A stretch of DNA of 64,000 nt from Orobanche coerulescens (lineage: Eukaryota > Streptophyta > Magnoliopsida > Lamiales > Orobanchaceae). Of the stretch, positions 22,724-34,424 are shown in pieces. Where the stretch lies: the NCBI GenBank assembly GCA_033398695.1, contig CM065805.1, positions 169,113,787 to 169,177,786 on the forward strand. Reading direction: 5' to 3'. Under the pieces are notes generated by a model. That model was given only the letters and a program-made list of their open reading frames with translations. It did no database searches and was not told the origin of the DNA. Made by a program: the position numbers and the translations under genes. Every line of letters begins with the position of its first letter. Positions within the stretch are counted from its first letter, which is position 1.

Positions 22724-22838
22724 AACCACGGTCCACATGACGACTTCGGCTGAACAGTGATGTTACAAACGACCCGTAAATCAAATAACGTAAACAGACC
22801 CAACTAAAACCCGACTGCCAAGATATCCATGAATCTTA

Positions 22839-22850
22839 GCTCCGATACTA
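22839..22850 (-). other. Primer-binding site of element B
   Basis: The minus strand reads TAGTATCGGAGC close to the 5' LTR. This is the initiator-Met tRNA site TGGTATCAGAGC with two changes. Confidence 0.7.
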
Positions 22851-22855
22851 TATTC

Positions 22856-25177
22856 TGTAACACCCCGAGATATTCGGAATAATTACAGCGTCGTAAACCC
22901 TTTAAGTAAGGATTTACAAGGCTAATTAAAAAAAAAAGTAAATCTAAGACATTAATACTGCGGAAATTCAAGTTTGTGAAAACGTACAACTGGTTCAACG
23001 AGTAATTAATACAACCATATCGAATTAATATCAATAAGACACGCGTACTCGAGTACAGAAACCAAACCAAGAAAACAAATCTCCAGTAACACTAAACATC
23101 GCTGAACCCCTTCGTCGTCACGTCGGTACTGTGGCTGTTTCTCTGCTCCTCGGCTACCTGAACATCAAAACAAATGTCCACCCCCGAAGGGGTTAGCAAA
23201 ACGATGCTAGTACAAGTATCATGTTAAACAATTCGAATATGCATCAACAATACATAACAAGATACACCACACGGACTTCCGCTACCGGAATCCGACAATG
23301 CGAATCTACAAGATTCCATTACACAGCATGGGTATTCCAATGATCCAGCGCCCTCAGCATAGATCCCAAGATGATCCCGTCGGACCAACACGAGGTGGAA
23401 ATAACCCGTCCAATGATCTAGCGCCCTCAGCCTAGATCCCAAGATGATCCGTCGGACCAACGAGGTGGACATCCGATCCAGCGCCCTCGGCATAGATCGT
23501 ACAACGTATCTGACACAATTCATGCATACACATATGCCAAATCATTATGTTCATCAACATGAACATATAAACACTATATAACGAATATCATGGCAAATCA
23601 ACGAAGTAAATATCATGTTCAACAACATGAATAATCATACGCATGCTCCAAAAATACCGATATTAACATATCACGATACTTGCCTCGAAGATGGCAAGAA
23701 CGATATACTTCAATGATCTCCACACTTTCGAAAGTCGCCTCCATCGATCAACGTAGCAAGCTTGAACCTTAACAAAAGGAATGATATACAAATCATCTCA
23801 AGTCGAACAATGGCCTAACAATTCGGCCTACGGCCGAAAAGCTCAAAATAAACAATCTGTCTGGATTGCTTAGCGCGCGCTACGTACTCTACGTAACGTG
23901 CGCTAAGCGGCTGATAGCGTGCGCTATCGTATAAGACTAGTGTGCGCTAGCCACGATTTGCGATCGACTGGCTGGTCTCATAACGTCGCTACGTCGTTTC
24001 GTGCGTTAATCGAACCCGATAGCGCACGTTAACTCACACATGTTAGCGTGCGCTAATCTTGCATGGCGAATCGCAAACCAAAAGCGGGTTGAATGGTGAA
24101 GAACTCATGAATTCTACCGTGATAATACAAGTTATCCTCGGGCATATCATGCTAATAAGGTTTGTGGAAGTTTTATGATTATGAAATACAAATATACGGA
24201 TAGTCATCTCAATATCATAATCCATCTACGATCTTCAAGAAATAATCTAAGTTCCGATCGTCTTACGTTCCAAAACACATGATTCCAACGTGTACAACGT
24301 AGCAACCGGTAATATCCGATTACTGATCATAAATCGATTTGAACATGCTTAGGAGTCCTTATAATAAGATGGTTCAAAGGTTCATACGATATATAGTGCC
24401 GATACGTCAAAAGTATCCTTCTAACATGTGATGACCGATTATAACGAAATACTTGCTATCCAAACATGATTCAAACTTCCTTAGGAACATTACTAACATC
24501 GGTGAAGAATCACCTACCTCAAAGTAGTGAAGAACACGGAGGAAAATGAAGCAATCCAACACCGAAGGCTTGAACACCAATCTCCAATGATATACGATCT
24601 TCAATCTCGAACTAGGAGGTTGATACGAAGTGTTTAGGACGAAGGGAGTTATGTTCTAAGTGTAAGAGTTCGGGTTATGGGAGGAGAAAGAACTGAAATC
24701 ACGAATAGGATGCTGTCCTATTTATAATAAATGGCTATTAGCGCGCTAGTCCTGCTCGTAGCGTGCGCTAACGGTCGACTTAATCAAGTCAGCACTTAGC
24801 GTGCGCTACGCATATGCCTGTAGCGTGCGCTAAGGCGTTGACTTGGCTTTTCCCGAAAGCCGTCCAGGTTCATCCCGACACGATACGACAGGGGTCCCCG
24901 GCCAGATCTCACCTACCGCACGTCTCAATCAATTTGACCACGCATATCGTGCGCTAATGATCCCCTGTAGCGTGCGCTATGAATCACTGTTAGCGTACGC
25001 TACACGCAGCCTGTAGCGTGCGCTACATGCACAGAATTTCAATCTATATATCACATATACGAAATTATACGCTCGACAACATCGGATTATGAAATACGGA
25101 GAATAGTACTCAGACAAAAGTACAATCATTACAATATCACAAGTTCCAATTACATAACAGAAATCTCGGGTATTACA
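22856..25177 (-). repeat. Element B right (5') LTR, uninterrupted
   Basis: This 2322-bp copy is the reference for the family. In the element's sense it has the upstream palindrome array (24737-25030), a TATA box (24718-24732), a downstream palindrome array (23872-24058), the minisatellite (23330-23500) and the TTCG hairpin (23179-23193). It starts TGTAATACCCGAG and ends GGGGTGTTACA on the minus strand. It differs from the other LTR mostly by small indels inside the palindrome arrays. Confidence 0.93.
24718..24732 (-). promoter_or_regulatory. TATA box of LTR B (5' copy)
   Basis: ATTTATTATAAATAG on the minus strand, a few bases from the first palindrome copy. This is the copy that would drive the polyprotein transcript. 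Confidence 0.7.
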
Positions 25178-26034
25178 TCTACTAGATTCGGATTACCAAT
25201 GATAGAAGCTTCCTTTACATATTCAATGTAATAAGATTCGAATCATGATGATCATAATCAAGGTACTTAAGGCTTATTCATCTCAATATTCCAAACATGA
25301 TGTACTTTAGATAATTCACTTATGAAAATCAATATCTCGTTACTATGATCATCCAATTCTTTAGAATCCAACTCTAAGTCTGGAGATAGATTGAACATAC
25401 CTTAATATGATGAAAATCACTGAACCGTAAGGTAGAATCCGAATCTGGTTGGTTGTATGCCACTCCAAGGTGCTATTCCGCTTCAATGATTACTCCCAAG
25501 TGATAACCAATATATAAACACCAACAAGATGAGTTCTAAGTGTGTAGGAGGATTATTTCAGCTCTCTGGCCTCTCAAGAATGCAGAATGGACGAGTAAAA
25601 TGTAAGCCAAAACGGGTTGTTGTCCCATTTATAATATTCTGCATTTTAACAAGTTAGCGCACGCTACTAAGCTTTCCTTAGCGTGCGCTAATAAGAGTTG
25701 ACTTCAGAACTGTCCAGGTTCGTCCGCGGGAATCTTATCCGGGCCCATGTCCCGGCTGGCACATGTGCTAGCCGTCCCGCTCAATAATTGAGTTCTTAGC
25801 GCACGCAACTCCTACCTGCATAACGTGCGCTAGTAGTAGCCCGATAGCGCGCGTTAAGCTACATTCTTAGCGTGCGCTATCACGAGTTTGCATGAGAAAT
25901 TTTGCATGTTTCTATACTTATGTACAAAGATATCAATGCAAGAAACATCATACTCCAATAATCAAAACCACAAATCCGAATAATACAGGGTTTGAATACA
26001 GATGAAATACACCGTAATAAATCCGGATATTACA
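25178..26034 (-). repeat. Element A left LTR, piece 3 (promoter part)
   Basis: It resumes after the TCTAC duplication of element B and ends CGGATATTACA at 26034. About six palindrome copies lie at 25653-25880. On the minus strand 25625-25639 reads AATATTATAAATGGG, the TATA region. The layout is the same as in LTR B although the sequences have diverged. Confidence 0.82.
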
Positions 26035-26071
26035 TACTCTCCTACTAAAAAGGAGTTTCGTCCCGAAACTC
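26035..26071 (-). other. Polypurine tract and hairpin of element A
   Basis: TAGTAGGAGAGTA on the minus strand precedes the LTR. A stem GAGTTTCG/CGAAACTC at 26053-26071 starts right at the polyprotein stop codon. Its outer pair is G-C here but A-T in element B. Confidence 0.7.
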
Positions 26072-26504
26072 AAGATGAAAATAATTCGGGATATCTAGAC
26101 TTCATATCAGCTTCCGTTTCCCAGGTGGCTTCTTCCATTCCGTGACGTGACCATTGAACTTTGACCAAAACGATTGGTTTGTTCCTCAGCTGTTTAACTC
26201 GACTCTCGAGTATCTTGACCGGTCTTTCTTCAAACGTCCCATCCTGCTCGATTTCGATCTCGCCGAAATCAATGATATGACTGGGATATGGTATATACCT
26301 CCGTAACTGGGATACGTGGAATACGTTATGAACATGGCACAATGACGGCGGCAATGCCAATCTGTATGCCAACTCCCCAACTCTCTCGAGGATCTCAAAT
26401 GGTCCGATATATATCGGACTCAACTTTCCTTTCCTTCCGAAACGAAAGATTCCCCGAGTAGGAGAAACCTTCAAAAGTACATGGTCTCCAGTATTGAACT
26501 CCAA
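26070..26504 (-). CDS. Element A integrase C-terminus with chromodomain-like tail
   Basis: This 144-codon fragment has LLKVSPTRGIFRFGRKGKLS, HNVFHVSQLRRY and, at the end, PVKILESRVKQLRNK, LVKVQWSRHG and EEATWETE. The last block is the degenerate chromodomain of chromovirus integrases. It ends with a natural-looking stop just before the hairpin and polypurine tract, so the polyprotein's 3' end is intact here. Confidence 0.88.
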   Translation of the reverse strand: MEFNTGDHVLLKVSPTRGIFRFGRKGKLSPIYIGPFEILERVGELAYRLALPPSLCHVHNVFHVSQLRRYIPYPSHIIDFGEIEIEQDGTFEERPVKILESRVKQLRNKPIVLVKVQWSRHGMEEATWETEADMKSRYPELFSS

Positions 26505-26560
26505 TGGGCGACGGCGTACGTCCGCGTAGGATTTATGGCGACTACGGCGGTCAATGACCT

Positions 26561-27238
26561 TTACGAATCAAGGCTATCTTCTCTCGAGTCCGCACGATCA
26601 ACTCGTTCTGTTCGATCAAGTCCGATGAATCGTCCCCAAAGATAGGGCGATCTGCATCTCCTTCCGTATAATGCCTCAAACGGTGCCATCTTAATGGAAG
26701 CATGCCAACTATTGTTGTAGGTAAATTCAATCAACGGTAGATGAACTTCCCAATCGTTTGACCAATCTAAGGCACAGGCCCTTAGCATGTCTTCCACCGT
26801 TTGTATAGTTCTCTCAGATTGTCCGTCAGTCTGCGGGTGATAAGCTGTACTGAAGTTCAATTCGGTCCCCAAGGCCTTATGAGCTGCTTTCCAAAAGTGA
26901 GACACAAAACGGTCGTCTCGATCAGAAGCAATGGTCTTCGGTGTACCATGCAATCGAACTATCTCCGAAATAAATACTCGTGCCAACCTCTCTGGTCCCC
27001 ACGTATCCTTAATGCCTAGAAAATGAGCTGATTTGGTTAAACGATCAACTATCACCCAAATCATGTTCATTCCTGTCCTGGTTCTCGGCATATTAGTGAT
27101 AAAATCCATCGATATGTCCTCCCACTTCCATTCAGGAATTGGGAGCGGCTTCAACATTCCAGCAGGCCGCTGATGCTCGATCTTAACCTGCTGACACGTC
27201 AAGCATTTAGAAACATAGTCCGCTACATCTTTCTTCAT
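26561..27238 (-). CDS. Element A integrase core (ORF fragment)
   Basis: The fragment has the zinc-binding CLTCQQ, the two Asp blocks ([10 protein letters not shown] and SDRDDRF, with Gly changed to Asp) and the Glu block DGQSERTIQ. The whole DDE core is in one frame, unlike in B. The upstream zinc-binding His residues are lost to a frame change near 27240. Confidence 0.88.
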   Translation of the reverse strand: MKKDVADYVSKCLTCQQVKIEHQRPAGMLKPLPIPEWKWEDISMDFITNMPRTRTGMNMIWVIVDRLTKSAHFLGIKDTWGPERLARVFISEIVRLHGTPKTIASDRDDRFVSHFWKAAHKALGTELNFSTAYHPQTDGQSERTIQTVEDMLRACALDWSNDWEVHLPLIEFTYNNSWHASIKMAPFEALYGRRCRSPYLWGRFIGLDRTERVDRADSREDSLDS

Positions 27239-27377
27239 GTTGCCCCACGAATTCTCGCTTCAAGTCCTTATACATTTCTTGGTGCCGGGTGGATAGAATA
27301 GAGGCGACCGTGAGCTTCCTTCATAATTGTCTGTTTCAGAACATCATCATCGGGGATGCAGAGTCGGTTCTGAAATC

Positions 27378-27830
27378 TCAAACTCCATCATCATGAATTA
27401 TGAATCCGGGGGCCTTTCCTTTGATCACTTCATCACGTAACCGAATCATCAGAGGATCATCTGCCTGTCTAGATTTGATTCCTTCGGTTAATGATGAAGT
27501 TATCTCCATCACGCACAGTTGTCCTTGGACTCTTTGTAACCACACTTCAATTCCTTCACGAATCATCTCTCGTTGAAGGCTAAGTTGGGAGGTCAGCGTC
27601 TCCATCATCTGAATAGAAACAGGCTTGCGGCTAAGTGCATCGGCCACTACATTCGCTTTGCCTGGATGATATAAAATCTCCAAGTCATAGTCCTTAATCA
27701 GTTCTAACCATCTTCTTTTCCGCATGTTTAATTCTTTCTGACTGAATATGTACTTGAGACTCTTGTGATCCGTAAAGATCGGCGGTGAGTCCGTCTGATA
27801 ATGCCTCGGATCTTCAAAGCAAAAACCCAT
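27378..27830 (-). CDS. Element A RNase H, C-terminal part (ORF fragment)
   Basis: [11 protein letters not shown] and [14 protein letters not shown] identify the RNase H end of pol. Frame changes at about 27830-27880 and 27240-27378 isolate it from RT and integrase. Confidence 0.82.
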   Translation of the reverse strand: MGFCFEDPRHYQTDSPPIFTDHKSLKYIFSQKELNMRKRRWLELIKDYDLEILYHPGKANVVADALSRKPVSIQMMETLTSQLSLQREMIREGIEVWLQRVQGQLCVMEITSSLTEGIKSRQADDPLMIRLRDEVIKGKAPGFIIHDDGV

Positions 27831-27882
27831 CCGCTAGCTCCAAATCATGTGTTGGGTAATTTACTTCATAAGGTTTCAGCTG

Positions 27883-28479
27883 TCATGACGCATAAGCGAT
27901 CACCTTATCATTCTGCATCAATACGCACCCGAGTCCTTGGTTCGAAGCATCACTGTAAACTATAAATCCTCCAGTTCCCTGTGGAAGTGATAGAATCGGT
28001 GCCGTCGTCAATCTCTTCTTTAATTCATCAAAGCTAACCTGACACAACTCATTCCACTCAAACTTTTGAGTTTTCTGCAGGAGTCGAGTAAGTGGGCGGA
28101 AAATTTTAGAAAATCCTTCCACGAATCGTCGATAATATCCAGCAAGTCCCAAGAAGCTTCGGACTTCTTTCACGTTCTTTGGAGGCTTCCATTCCATAAT
28201 TGCTTCGATCTTCTGAGGATCTACTCGGACCCATTTAGCTGACACCACATGGCCGAGGAACATTACTTCCTTTAGCCAGAATTCACACTTAGAAAGTTTG
28301 GCGTACAAATGCTCGTTTCTCAAAAGTTCCAATACAATCCGCAAATGCTGCGCATGTTCTTCCGGGCTCTTAGAATACACCAGAATGTCATCAATGAACA
28401 CGACCACAAATTTATCCAAAAATTCAATGAACACACGGTTCATCAATTGCATAAATACGGAGTGCGTTAGTGAGACCAA
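27883..28479 (-). CDS. Element A reverse transcriptase, palm/thumb part (ORF fragment)
   Basis: It contains the catalytic [25 protein letters not shown] and the RNase H start [13 protein letters not shown]. It overlaps the upstream RT fragment in a different frame near 28430-28479. Confidence 0.88.
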   Translation of the reverse strand: MVSLTHSVFMQLMNRVFIEFLDKFVVVFIDDILVYSKSPEEHAQHLRIVLELLRNEHLYAKLSKCEFWLKEVMFLGHVVSAKWVRVDPQKIEAIMEWKPPKNVKEVRSFLGLAGYYRRFVEGFSKIFRPLTRLLQKTQKFEWNELCQVSFDELKKRLTTAPILSLPQGTGGFIVYSDASNQGLGCVLMQNDKVIAYAS

Positions 28480-28861
28480 ACGGCATTACTACAAACTCAT
28501 AATGTCCGTAGCGAGTTCTGAACGCTGATTTCGGAACATCAGATTCCTTAATCCTCAGCTGATGATATCCTGATCTCAGATCGATTTTAGAAAATACTGT
28601 TGCCCCTTGCAGCTGGTCAAATAGATCACCAATCCGTGGCAATGGATACTTGTTCTTAATCGTCATCTTGTTCAGCTCTCGATAGTCAATACGATCGGGC
28701 GATCCATCCTTCTTTCGGACAAAAGAAGCGGCGCTCCCGGGGTGAAACGCTTGGTGAATATAGCCCTTGTCCAAGAACTCCTCCACCGCTTCTTGATTCG
28801 TACATCTCGGTAGGTGCCATACGATACGGCGCCTTAGAAATTGGTGTAGCTCCGGTTCCAC
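28424..28861 (-). CDS. Element A reverse transcriptase, fingers part (ORF fragment)
   Basis: [32 protein letters not shown] and VMPFGLTNA are present. The N-terminal side (28686-28961) is scrambled by several small deletions. Confidence 0.82.
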   Translation of the reverse strand: MEPELHQFLRRRIVWHLPRCTNQEAVEEFLDKGYIHQAFHPGSAASFVRKKDGSPDRIDYRELNKMTIKNKYPLPRIGDLFDQLQGATVFSKIDLRSGYHQLRIKESDVPKSAFRTRYGHYEFVVMPFGLTNALRIYAIDEPCVH

Positions 28862-29002
28862 TCAATGGTAAATTCCACATCCCTTCGTAGAGGTAGTCCA
28901 GTAACTCGTCAGAAATACATTTGGAAATTCGTTCACAACAGAATGGATGAAAGTCCCGCAATTTCGTCTTCTTTCTTCATTGCATAACACCGATTACCGA
29001 TC

Positions 29003-29524
29003 TTACTGTTTCAACAATCTGACAGCTTTCATCGCTTTGATCAATTTTCCTGAGCTTCCCGATTTCCACCCCTCGAACAATATTTCGGAACCATCGTCAT
29101 CGATCAGCGAGATATTCCTCCTTCGGTAGTTCACAATTGCTCCATATCGATTAAACCAATCGTCTCCGAGTATCAGGTCGTCTCCTTGCATTTCTATCAC
29201 GATCAGATTTGAGAGCCACTCTCTGCCTCCAAATGATATAGGGAAATTTATAGTTTCTAAGTTTCCGACAATTCTCTCTCCACTCGGTAAACCAACAACA
29301 TAAGGTTCACAAGTATGAAAACCGGAAATATTCAAACGATTTACACAAGACAAAGATATAAAAGAATGTGTAGCTCCTGTATCGAATAAAACGCTAACTG
29401 GCTGGGAAAGGATGCGGGCCGATTGCACGCGACAGCGGCAAAGACATCCTGATCGTCTGTCCTCCTCATCTCGTACAGACGTGGGGGAGCAGATCCGGCA
29501 CTCGATGTCCCCTTTCGGTCCCAT
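29003..29524 (-). CDS. Element A aspartic protease (ORF fragment)
   Basis: LFDTGATHSFIS is the active site. [16 protein letters not shown] and LILGDDWFNRYGAI follow as in element B. It ends at a stop at 29003. Confidence 0.87.
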   Translation of the reverse strand: MGPKGDIECRICSPTSVRDEEDRRSGCLCRCRVQSARILSQPVSVLFDTGATHSFISLSCVNRLNISGFHTCEPYVVGLPSGERIVGNLETINFPISFGGREWLSNLIVIEMQGDDLILGDDWFNRYGAIVNYRRRNISLIDDDGSEILFEGWKSGSSGKLIKAMKAVRLLKQ

Positions 29525-30691
29525 TGTCCTCTGCCTCGTCCGCGGCCAAAATTATGAGGCATCTGAACACTTTGCTGCGTCTGTTGGATACTGGCTTCCT
29601 TCTGGACTGGCTGTGGTGTACGGGCTCTAAAAGACTTTGCAGCCTCTTCACAAAACACTGCCCGATGTCCCTCTCGTCCACAATCAAAACAAGTCACGGC
29701 AGGAAGGGGCAATTAGTCGATAGTGCCCGTCTGGCGCGGCTAAAGCATTTCTGGTAACATCGGTAATAGTTGATGTCGCTCAAGTTCTTTCCACTCCTAG
29801 CTGGGTGCGGAGGTTTCTTGATAGTGTGAAAGGATGACTGGGCCTTACGGGGCCCTGTTCTTGAGCTCTGTAAAAGTACCAGAGACTTTCTTTTCTTGGA
29901 TTAGAAAATTTCTCCATAGCTGCTTCCTTGATCTCATACGCCAACGCCTTATCCTGGTATTGACGGAGTGTGGTACATTCAAATCCGGACATGTACCTCT
30001 GGATTTCTGGTTTCATCCTCATATCGAAATGGATCATCATTTCTGCATCTGTTCTGACCAAATGTCGAACAAATGCCAGTTGTTGGTTAAAAGTCTTAAT
30101 TGCCTGGGATACTGGCACATCAGAAGGCTGAGCGCAGAAAAACTCCCGAATTTTGGCTTCCCTCATAGGACGAGGGCAATACTGAGCTTCCATCATCAAT
30201 CTAAACTCTGTCCAATCGGCACCATGGTCTACAGGCCGGATGGCTTCCCACCATTCGGACACTTCCCCTATCAGAAAATATTGAGCAATAGAGGCTCTCC
30301 TAATGCAGGCGATTAATTCGGCAAAGATTTTCTCCAGTTCTTTCAACCAATGATCCCGGTGGGAGTCTCGAAATACCGTCGAATTTGGGTGGTTGCATCT
30401 TCGCCACCTCTTGCGACCACCGATCACCTCGATTTCCCATGTCTGGGATCCCTTCTTTGTCTCTCTCCTGCCGTAGTCCCACCGCCACTTGCATTCGGTC
30501 CACGACTTGGGCGGCCAGGTCATCTGGTTCACCACTTGACGAAGGATCTCTGCACGAGGATCAGTTCGTTATTAATAGATTGTTGCGGCTACTTTGAGCT
30601 ATGGCCTTTGATTAGAAGGTGACGCTTCCCTTTCGGCATTTCTTCGTCCGCGTCCACGACCGCGACCACGTCCACGTCCGCCTCTCAACAT
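29525..30691 (-). pseudogene. Element A gag (frameshifted)
   Basis: The ATG at 30691 starts the RG-rich leader seen in B. The stretch 29780-30535 holds the capsid domain (EWWEAIRP, FNQQLAFVRHLVRTDAEMM, FECTTLRQYQDKALAYE). One zinc knuckle, CFDCGREGHRAVFC, lies at about 29670-29710 in another frame. The first knuckle seen in B is damaged here. Confidence 0.82.
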
Positions 30692-30692
30692 A

Positions 30693-30793
30693 CGTAAGCA
30701 TAAATACTCAATATACAGGAAACAACATCGTTCTAATATTCGAGTATAAAGAGACACAACATGTAAAGAACGAGATAGAGTTTAGGAACTTAC
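30693..30793 (-). other. Leader intron region of element A (acceptor damaged)
   Basis: The GTAAGT donor context is kept at 30793. The acceptor in front of the gag ATG reads TTACG where B has TTACAG, so one base seems lost. Confidence 0.3.
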
Positions 30794-30923
30794 AACCACC
30801 GTTCGCATGAAGATGTAGGCGGTGCGGTGATGTCATTCACGGCCGGTTACCTCAAAAGACATAAATGACCCTATTTTAACCCAACGGCCAAGATATCCAT
30901 AATCTTAGCTCGATACGATATTC

Positions 30924-32116
30924 GTAGCACCCCGATATATTCAGAATATTACAGTAGTAGTAAATCCTTTACATAAGGATTTACAAGGTCAAGAATTGAG
31001 CAGAGACATTAAAAGGTACTAACGAATGGAATAACGGAATTAAGATACAACGGTTCGACCAAATCGAAATACGGTTGTTCAAAGGAACTTAATAATACAT
31101 CACCAAATTCAAATTCAGCATAAATGACTTCGTACTCAGTACTTATTGAAATAACCAATAAACAATGACAAATGAACGGCCAAAACATCACTCTGCACCT
31201 CGTCGTCATGCGGCTCCAGTGGTTGTTTTCCCGCTCTCTGGATCACGAACATAAACAAAATGTTCACCCCGAAGGGTTAGCACAACGATGCTAGTACAAG
31301 TACCACAACATATTATTCATATCTCACGAAGAATAATAACGTAAACGACAAAATACCAACGAGTCTTCTCCTACGAGAAACTCATAAATGACATACACAA
31401 CTGATAATCACAACATGATATCATAACATACACATGGTAATTCCGTCGATCCAGCATTCACTGCCTAGAACCCACGATGATCCCGCCAGACCAACCCGTG
31501 GTGGAAAAACCCGTCCGATGATCCAGCACACGCTAGCATAGATCCCCCGATGATCCCGTCGGACCAACACGAGGTGGACATACAATAACGACATACATGC
31601 ACGACAATATGTATAACAACAATATATAAAACAATTAAGGTACTTGCCTCGATTTGAAGACAAGAACAATACTTCCACGAAAACGAACACTCGAAGGTCG
31701 TCCTCCTCAATCAATCACACAACAAGATCAAACCTTAACAAAAGAAATGATATAGGATTTATCTCACGTCGTACGAATGTTTAACAATTTGATTTACGGC
31801 CAAAAGTTCATAAAATGAAATCTGCCTGAACTGCTTAGCGCACGCTAAGTACTCTGTGTAGCGTGCGTTAAGTCTGCTCGATAGCGCACGCAAACAACAA
31901 AGCCTAGCGTACGCTAACTATGCATGGTCAGTACTTCACTGATCAGTCGACTGACTCGTATGATGTCTTAGCGTACGTTACGTACCAAACGTAGCGTACG
32001 CTAACTCGTGTTCGATAGCGCACGTTAATCTTCATAGCTTAGCGTGCGCTATCTATGCATGGCAGTTTACTGCTGGGCAGTAAACTGTTCTCATCATGAT
32101 CAAAATAATTGAAATA
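30924..32116 (-). repeat. Element A right (5') LTR, truncated
   Basis: It matches 1-1113 and then 6958-7000 continuously, so it carries the empty CACTA site at 32077-32079. The palindrome array is at 31832-32055. The match stops at about 32116, so the U3 half with the promoter is missing. Confidence 0.85.
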
Positions 32117-33235
32117 TTGCGTGACTTTGATACTTGATATGACTGTGTAAGTTATGTCGATGTTACATATTGAAAATGGTAGTATATAATAAAAATATTT
32201 TCACACTATCATCTTTATCCATAAATGGTGCAAAGCAATATACTATAGATAAAACAAATACATATTAATGATTCGGGTAATCATATCCACAATTAGTATC
32301 GGCAATTAAGCGATTATGTCATTTTGAGAATTTATCATTTATATAATTTTACTGTAGTTTAAATCTTACATAATAAGTAATATCATTTTGGCGATTTATG
32401 TAGTTTAAACAATATAGATATACCATTTAGATAATCTATTATAAATTAAATTTAAATCTTACTCAATTAGTAATATCACTATGGAGATTAATTGATTATC
32501 TTAATATGATTTTAGTTTCATTTGTAGAATGACAAACAAATTTGGCAAAATGAAATTGTTATATTAGTTATTAAGACTAGAAAAATTACATGTTGAGATT
32601 GATGTCTTCAAATATATTTATATATGCAATATGGTACAAATTAAATATACTAACAATATTGGACCGATTTTCACAACAATAAAAAATATTGAAACTTAAA
32701 TGGTTTTTGTGCATAAAATAAAATTCGAGTAATTGAGCGTAGTAATGTGGAGCTACCGTATTTGATATGATAAACCAAAAGGATAATTAATTGTCACAAG
32801 CTAGATCTCAAAATATAGAGAATATCCACTTTGTTACGATTTTATATAAGGGTTATATTTATTTTGAAAGAACCGTATGTGTTTAACCTCCCTTTGACAT
32901 TTAGTATGTAACTTATACATATTAAAAAATTACATGGGAAAAGACTCTTTTAAATGTAGCATCTTGAAAAAAGTCTCTTCACATATACTCTTTTAATGTC
33001 AATAAACTATTTTAAATGTGTGTCATGCTTAGAAAATGTGTGATACTATCACAACTTAGATATATAATGACGAAAATAAGCGCCAAAGATTACGCTATGA
33101 ACACTTATAGATGACGAAAATTAGTGTTGAACAATACACTATGAACATTTAGATTAAGCCCATTTGCATCGCACGGGTCTCAATGACTCGGTCTAAATAT
33201 AAAAATCACCAAACAACTAATTAAACTCATTCATC
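32117..33235. other. AT-rich spacer, no gene seen
   Basis: No coding sequence or RNA gene was recognised. Positions 33045-33192 resemble 34325-34424 and end in a hairpin-like GCACGGGTC followed by GACTCGGT, possibly a decayed Helitron 3' end. Confidence 0.4.
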
Positions 33236-33238
33236 TTA

Positions 33239-34290
33239 GGTGCGTTTGGTATGATTATGGGTTAGAATAGGATTTGGATTTGGTATAGATGGAAAGAAAT
33301 GGAGGAGAGAGAAAATAAATGATTATATAAAATGTTGTTTGTTTTATAAATGTTATAGGTATTGGATTTGAATTTTAGTAATATTGTATTATTATAATAA
33401 TAATAAAAATAAAAGTTGAGAATTGTTTTTATGTGCCCAACAAAAATATTCAAAGCAATGGAATGCAGACAATAGTGGTGTAAGTACATGAAAATTAGGG
33501 ATGACAACGGGGCGGGGCGGGTCCGGATTCATAGGTATCTGGACCCGGACCCGAAATTTAAAACTGGACCCGGACCCGGACCCAGACCAGGATATTTACA
33601 GATCGGGTAGATCCAGACCCGCCCAGGGCCGGGTCTGGGTACCCACCGGGTACCCGAAAATTAACATTAAAACTAAAAATAATTATATATATTTATAATT
33701 ATATATTAAAATATTATATAGTATATAATTATATATTATATAATATTATGTAATGTAATGAAATATATAATTATATAGTATATAATTATATAATTATATA
33801 ATTATATAATATATAATTATATAATATATAATATTATATAGTATATAATTATATAATATAATTATATAATATTACATATTATGTTACGTAATGAAATAAG
33901 ATTTCAATATATATATATATATATATATAATTATTTATATTAATATTGCGGGTCCGGGTCCTACGGGCCTGGATATTATACTACCCGGACCCGACCTGTG
34001 AAAACCAATTTTTTTGTCTACGGTCGGACCCGGACCGAGCCAAATTGAAGACTGAATTGGACCGAATGGGTAAAATCCGCCGTACCGGATTCACGGGTTT
34101 TTGCCATCCCTAATGAAAATAAAGAAAAAGACAAAAAGTTAAGAAGTCTATCATCAAAATCACGTATCACCCTCGGAATAGTGACACCCACGTCTATGGA
34201 AATCATGCATGTCAACACCCATGGCCTAAAACAAACATTTTTTCTTTGATTTCTTTCCTCAAATCTCACACCCCCATAACAAACACACCC
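33239..34290. mobile_element. Tourist-like (PIF/Harbinger-type) MITE split by a hAT
   Basis: The ends read GGTGCGTTTGGT and ACAAACACACCC, and TTA flanks both (33236-33238 and 34291-34293). Without the inserted hAT the element is about 430 bp. No protein is encoded. Confidence 0.55.
33496..34112. mobile_element. Non-autonomous hAT-type element inside the MITE
   Basis: The termini are TAGGGATGACAACGGGGC and its near inverse TTTTTGCCATCCCTA. An exact 8-bp duplication ATGAAAAT flanks it (33488-33495, 34113-34120), the hAT size. The interior has GGACCCGG repeats on each side of a long AT-only stretch (about 33680-33950). Confidence 0.8.
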
Positions 34291-34324
34291 TTAAACTCAC
34301 GCGATGTTTATAAAAGGCGTAATC

Positions 34325-34424
34325 TGTCACAACTTACAAACCTAATGACTAAAATAAATACCACACATTACATTATGACCAATTAGATAGAGCCCGTGTG
34401 CAACGCACGTGTCTGAATGACTAG
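34325..34424 (+). mobile_element. Helitron-like 3' terminus
   Basis: GCCCGTGTGCAACGCACGTG can form a short hairpin, followed about 12 bases later by CTAG and then T. This is the usual Helitron 3' pattern. No matching 5' end or RepHel was found. Confidence 0.4.

Larger units (their letters stand above)
7314..25177 (-). mobile_element. Element B: Tekay-type Ty3/gypsy retrotransposon
   Basis: It starts TGTAACACCCCGAG and ends CGGGTATTACA. The 5-bp duplication TCTAC flanks it at 7309-7313 and 25178-25182. The left (3') LTR is 7314-9066 plus 17400-17970, split by element C. The right (5') LTR is 22856-25177. Once C is removed both LTRs are about 2.32 kb. The PBS, polypurine tract and all polyprotein domains are present on the minus strand. 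Several frameshifts make this copy unlikely to be autonomous, but the domains are well preserved. Confidence 0.93.
1..32116 (-). mobile_element. Element A: Tekay-type Ty3/gypsy retrotransposon, host of nested insertions
   Basis: Its left (3') LTR survives in three pieces (1-1113, 6958-7313, 25178-26034) because a CACTA element and element B landed inside it. Its right (5') LTR is 30924-32116, and the polyprotein lies between them on the minus strand. The first 57 or so bases of the left LTR lie before the window. The gag, protease, RT, RNase H, integrase and chromodomain-like C-terminus occur in the chromovirus order. The 5' LTR is cut at about 32116 and lacks its U3 promoter part, so the copy should be dead. 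The reconstructed LTR length of about 2.4 kb and the gag N-terminus rich in RG repeats fit the Tekay/Del lineage. The lineage name comes from motif recognition, not from a tree. Confidence 0.85.
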
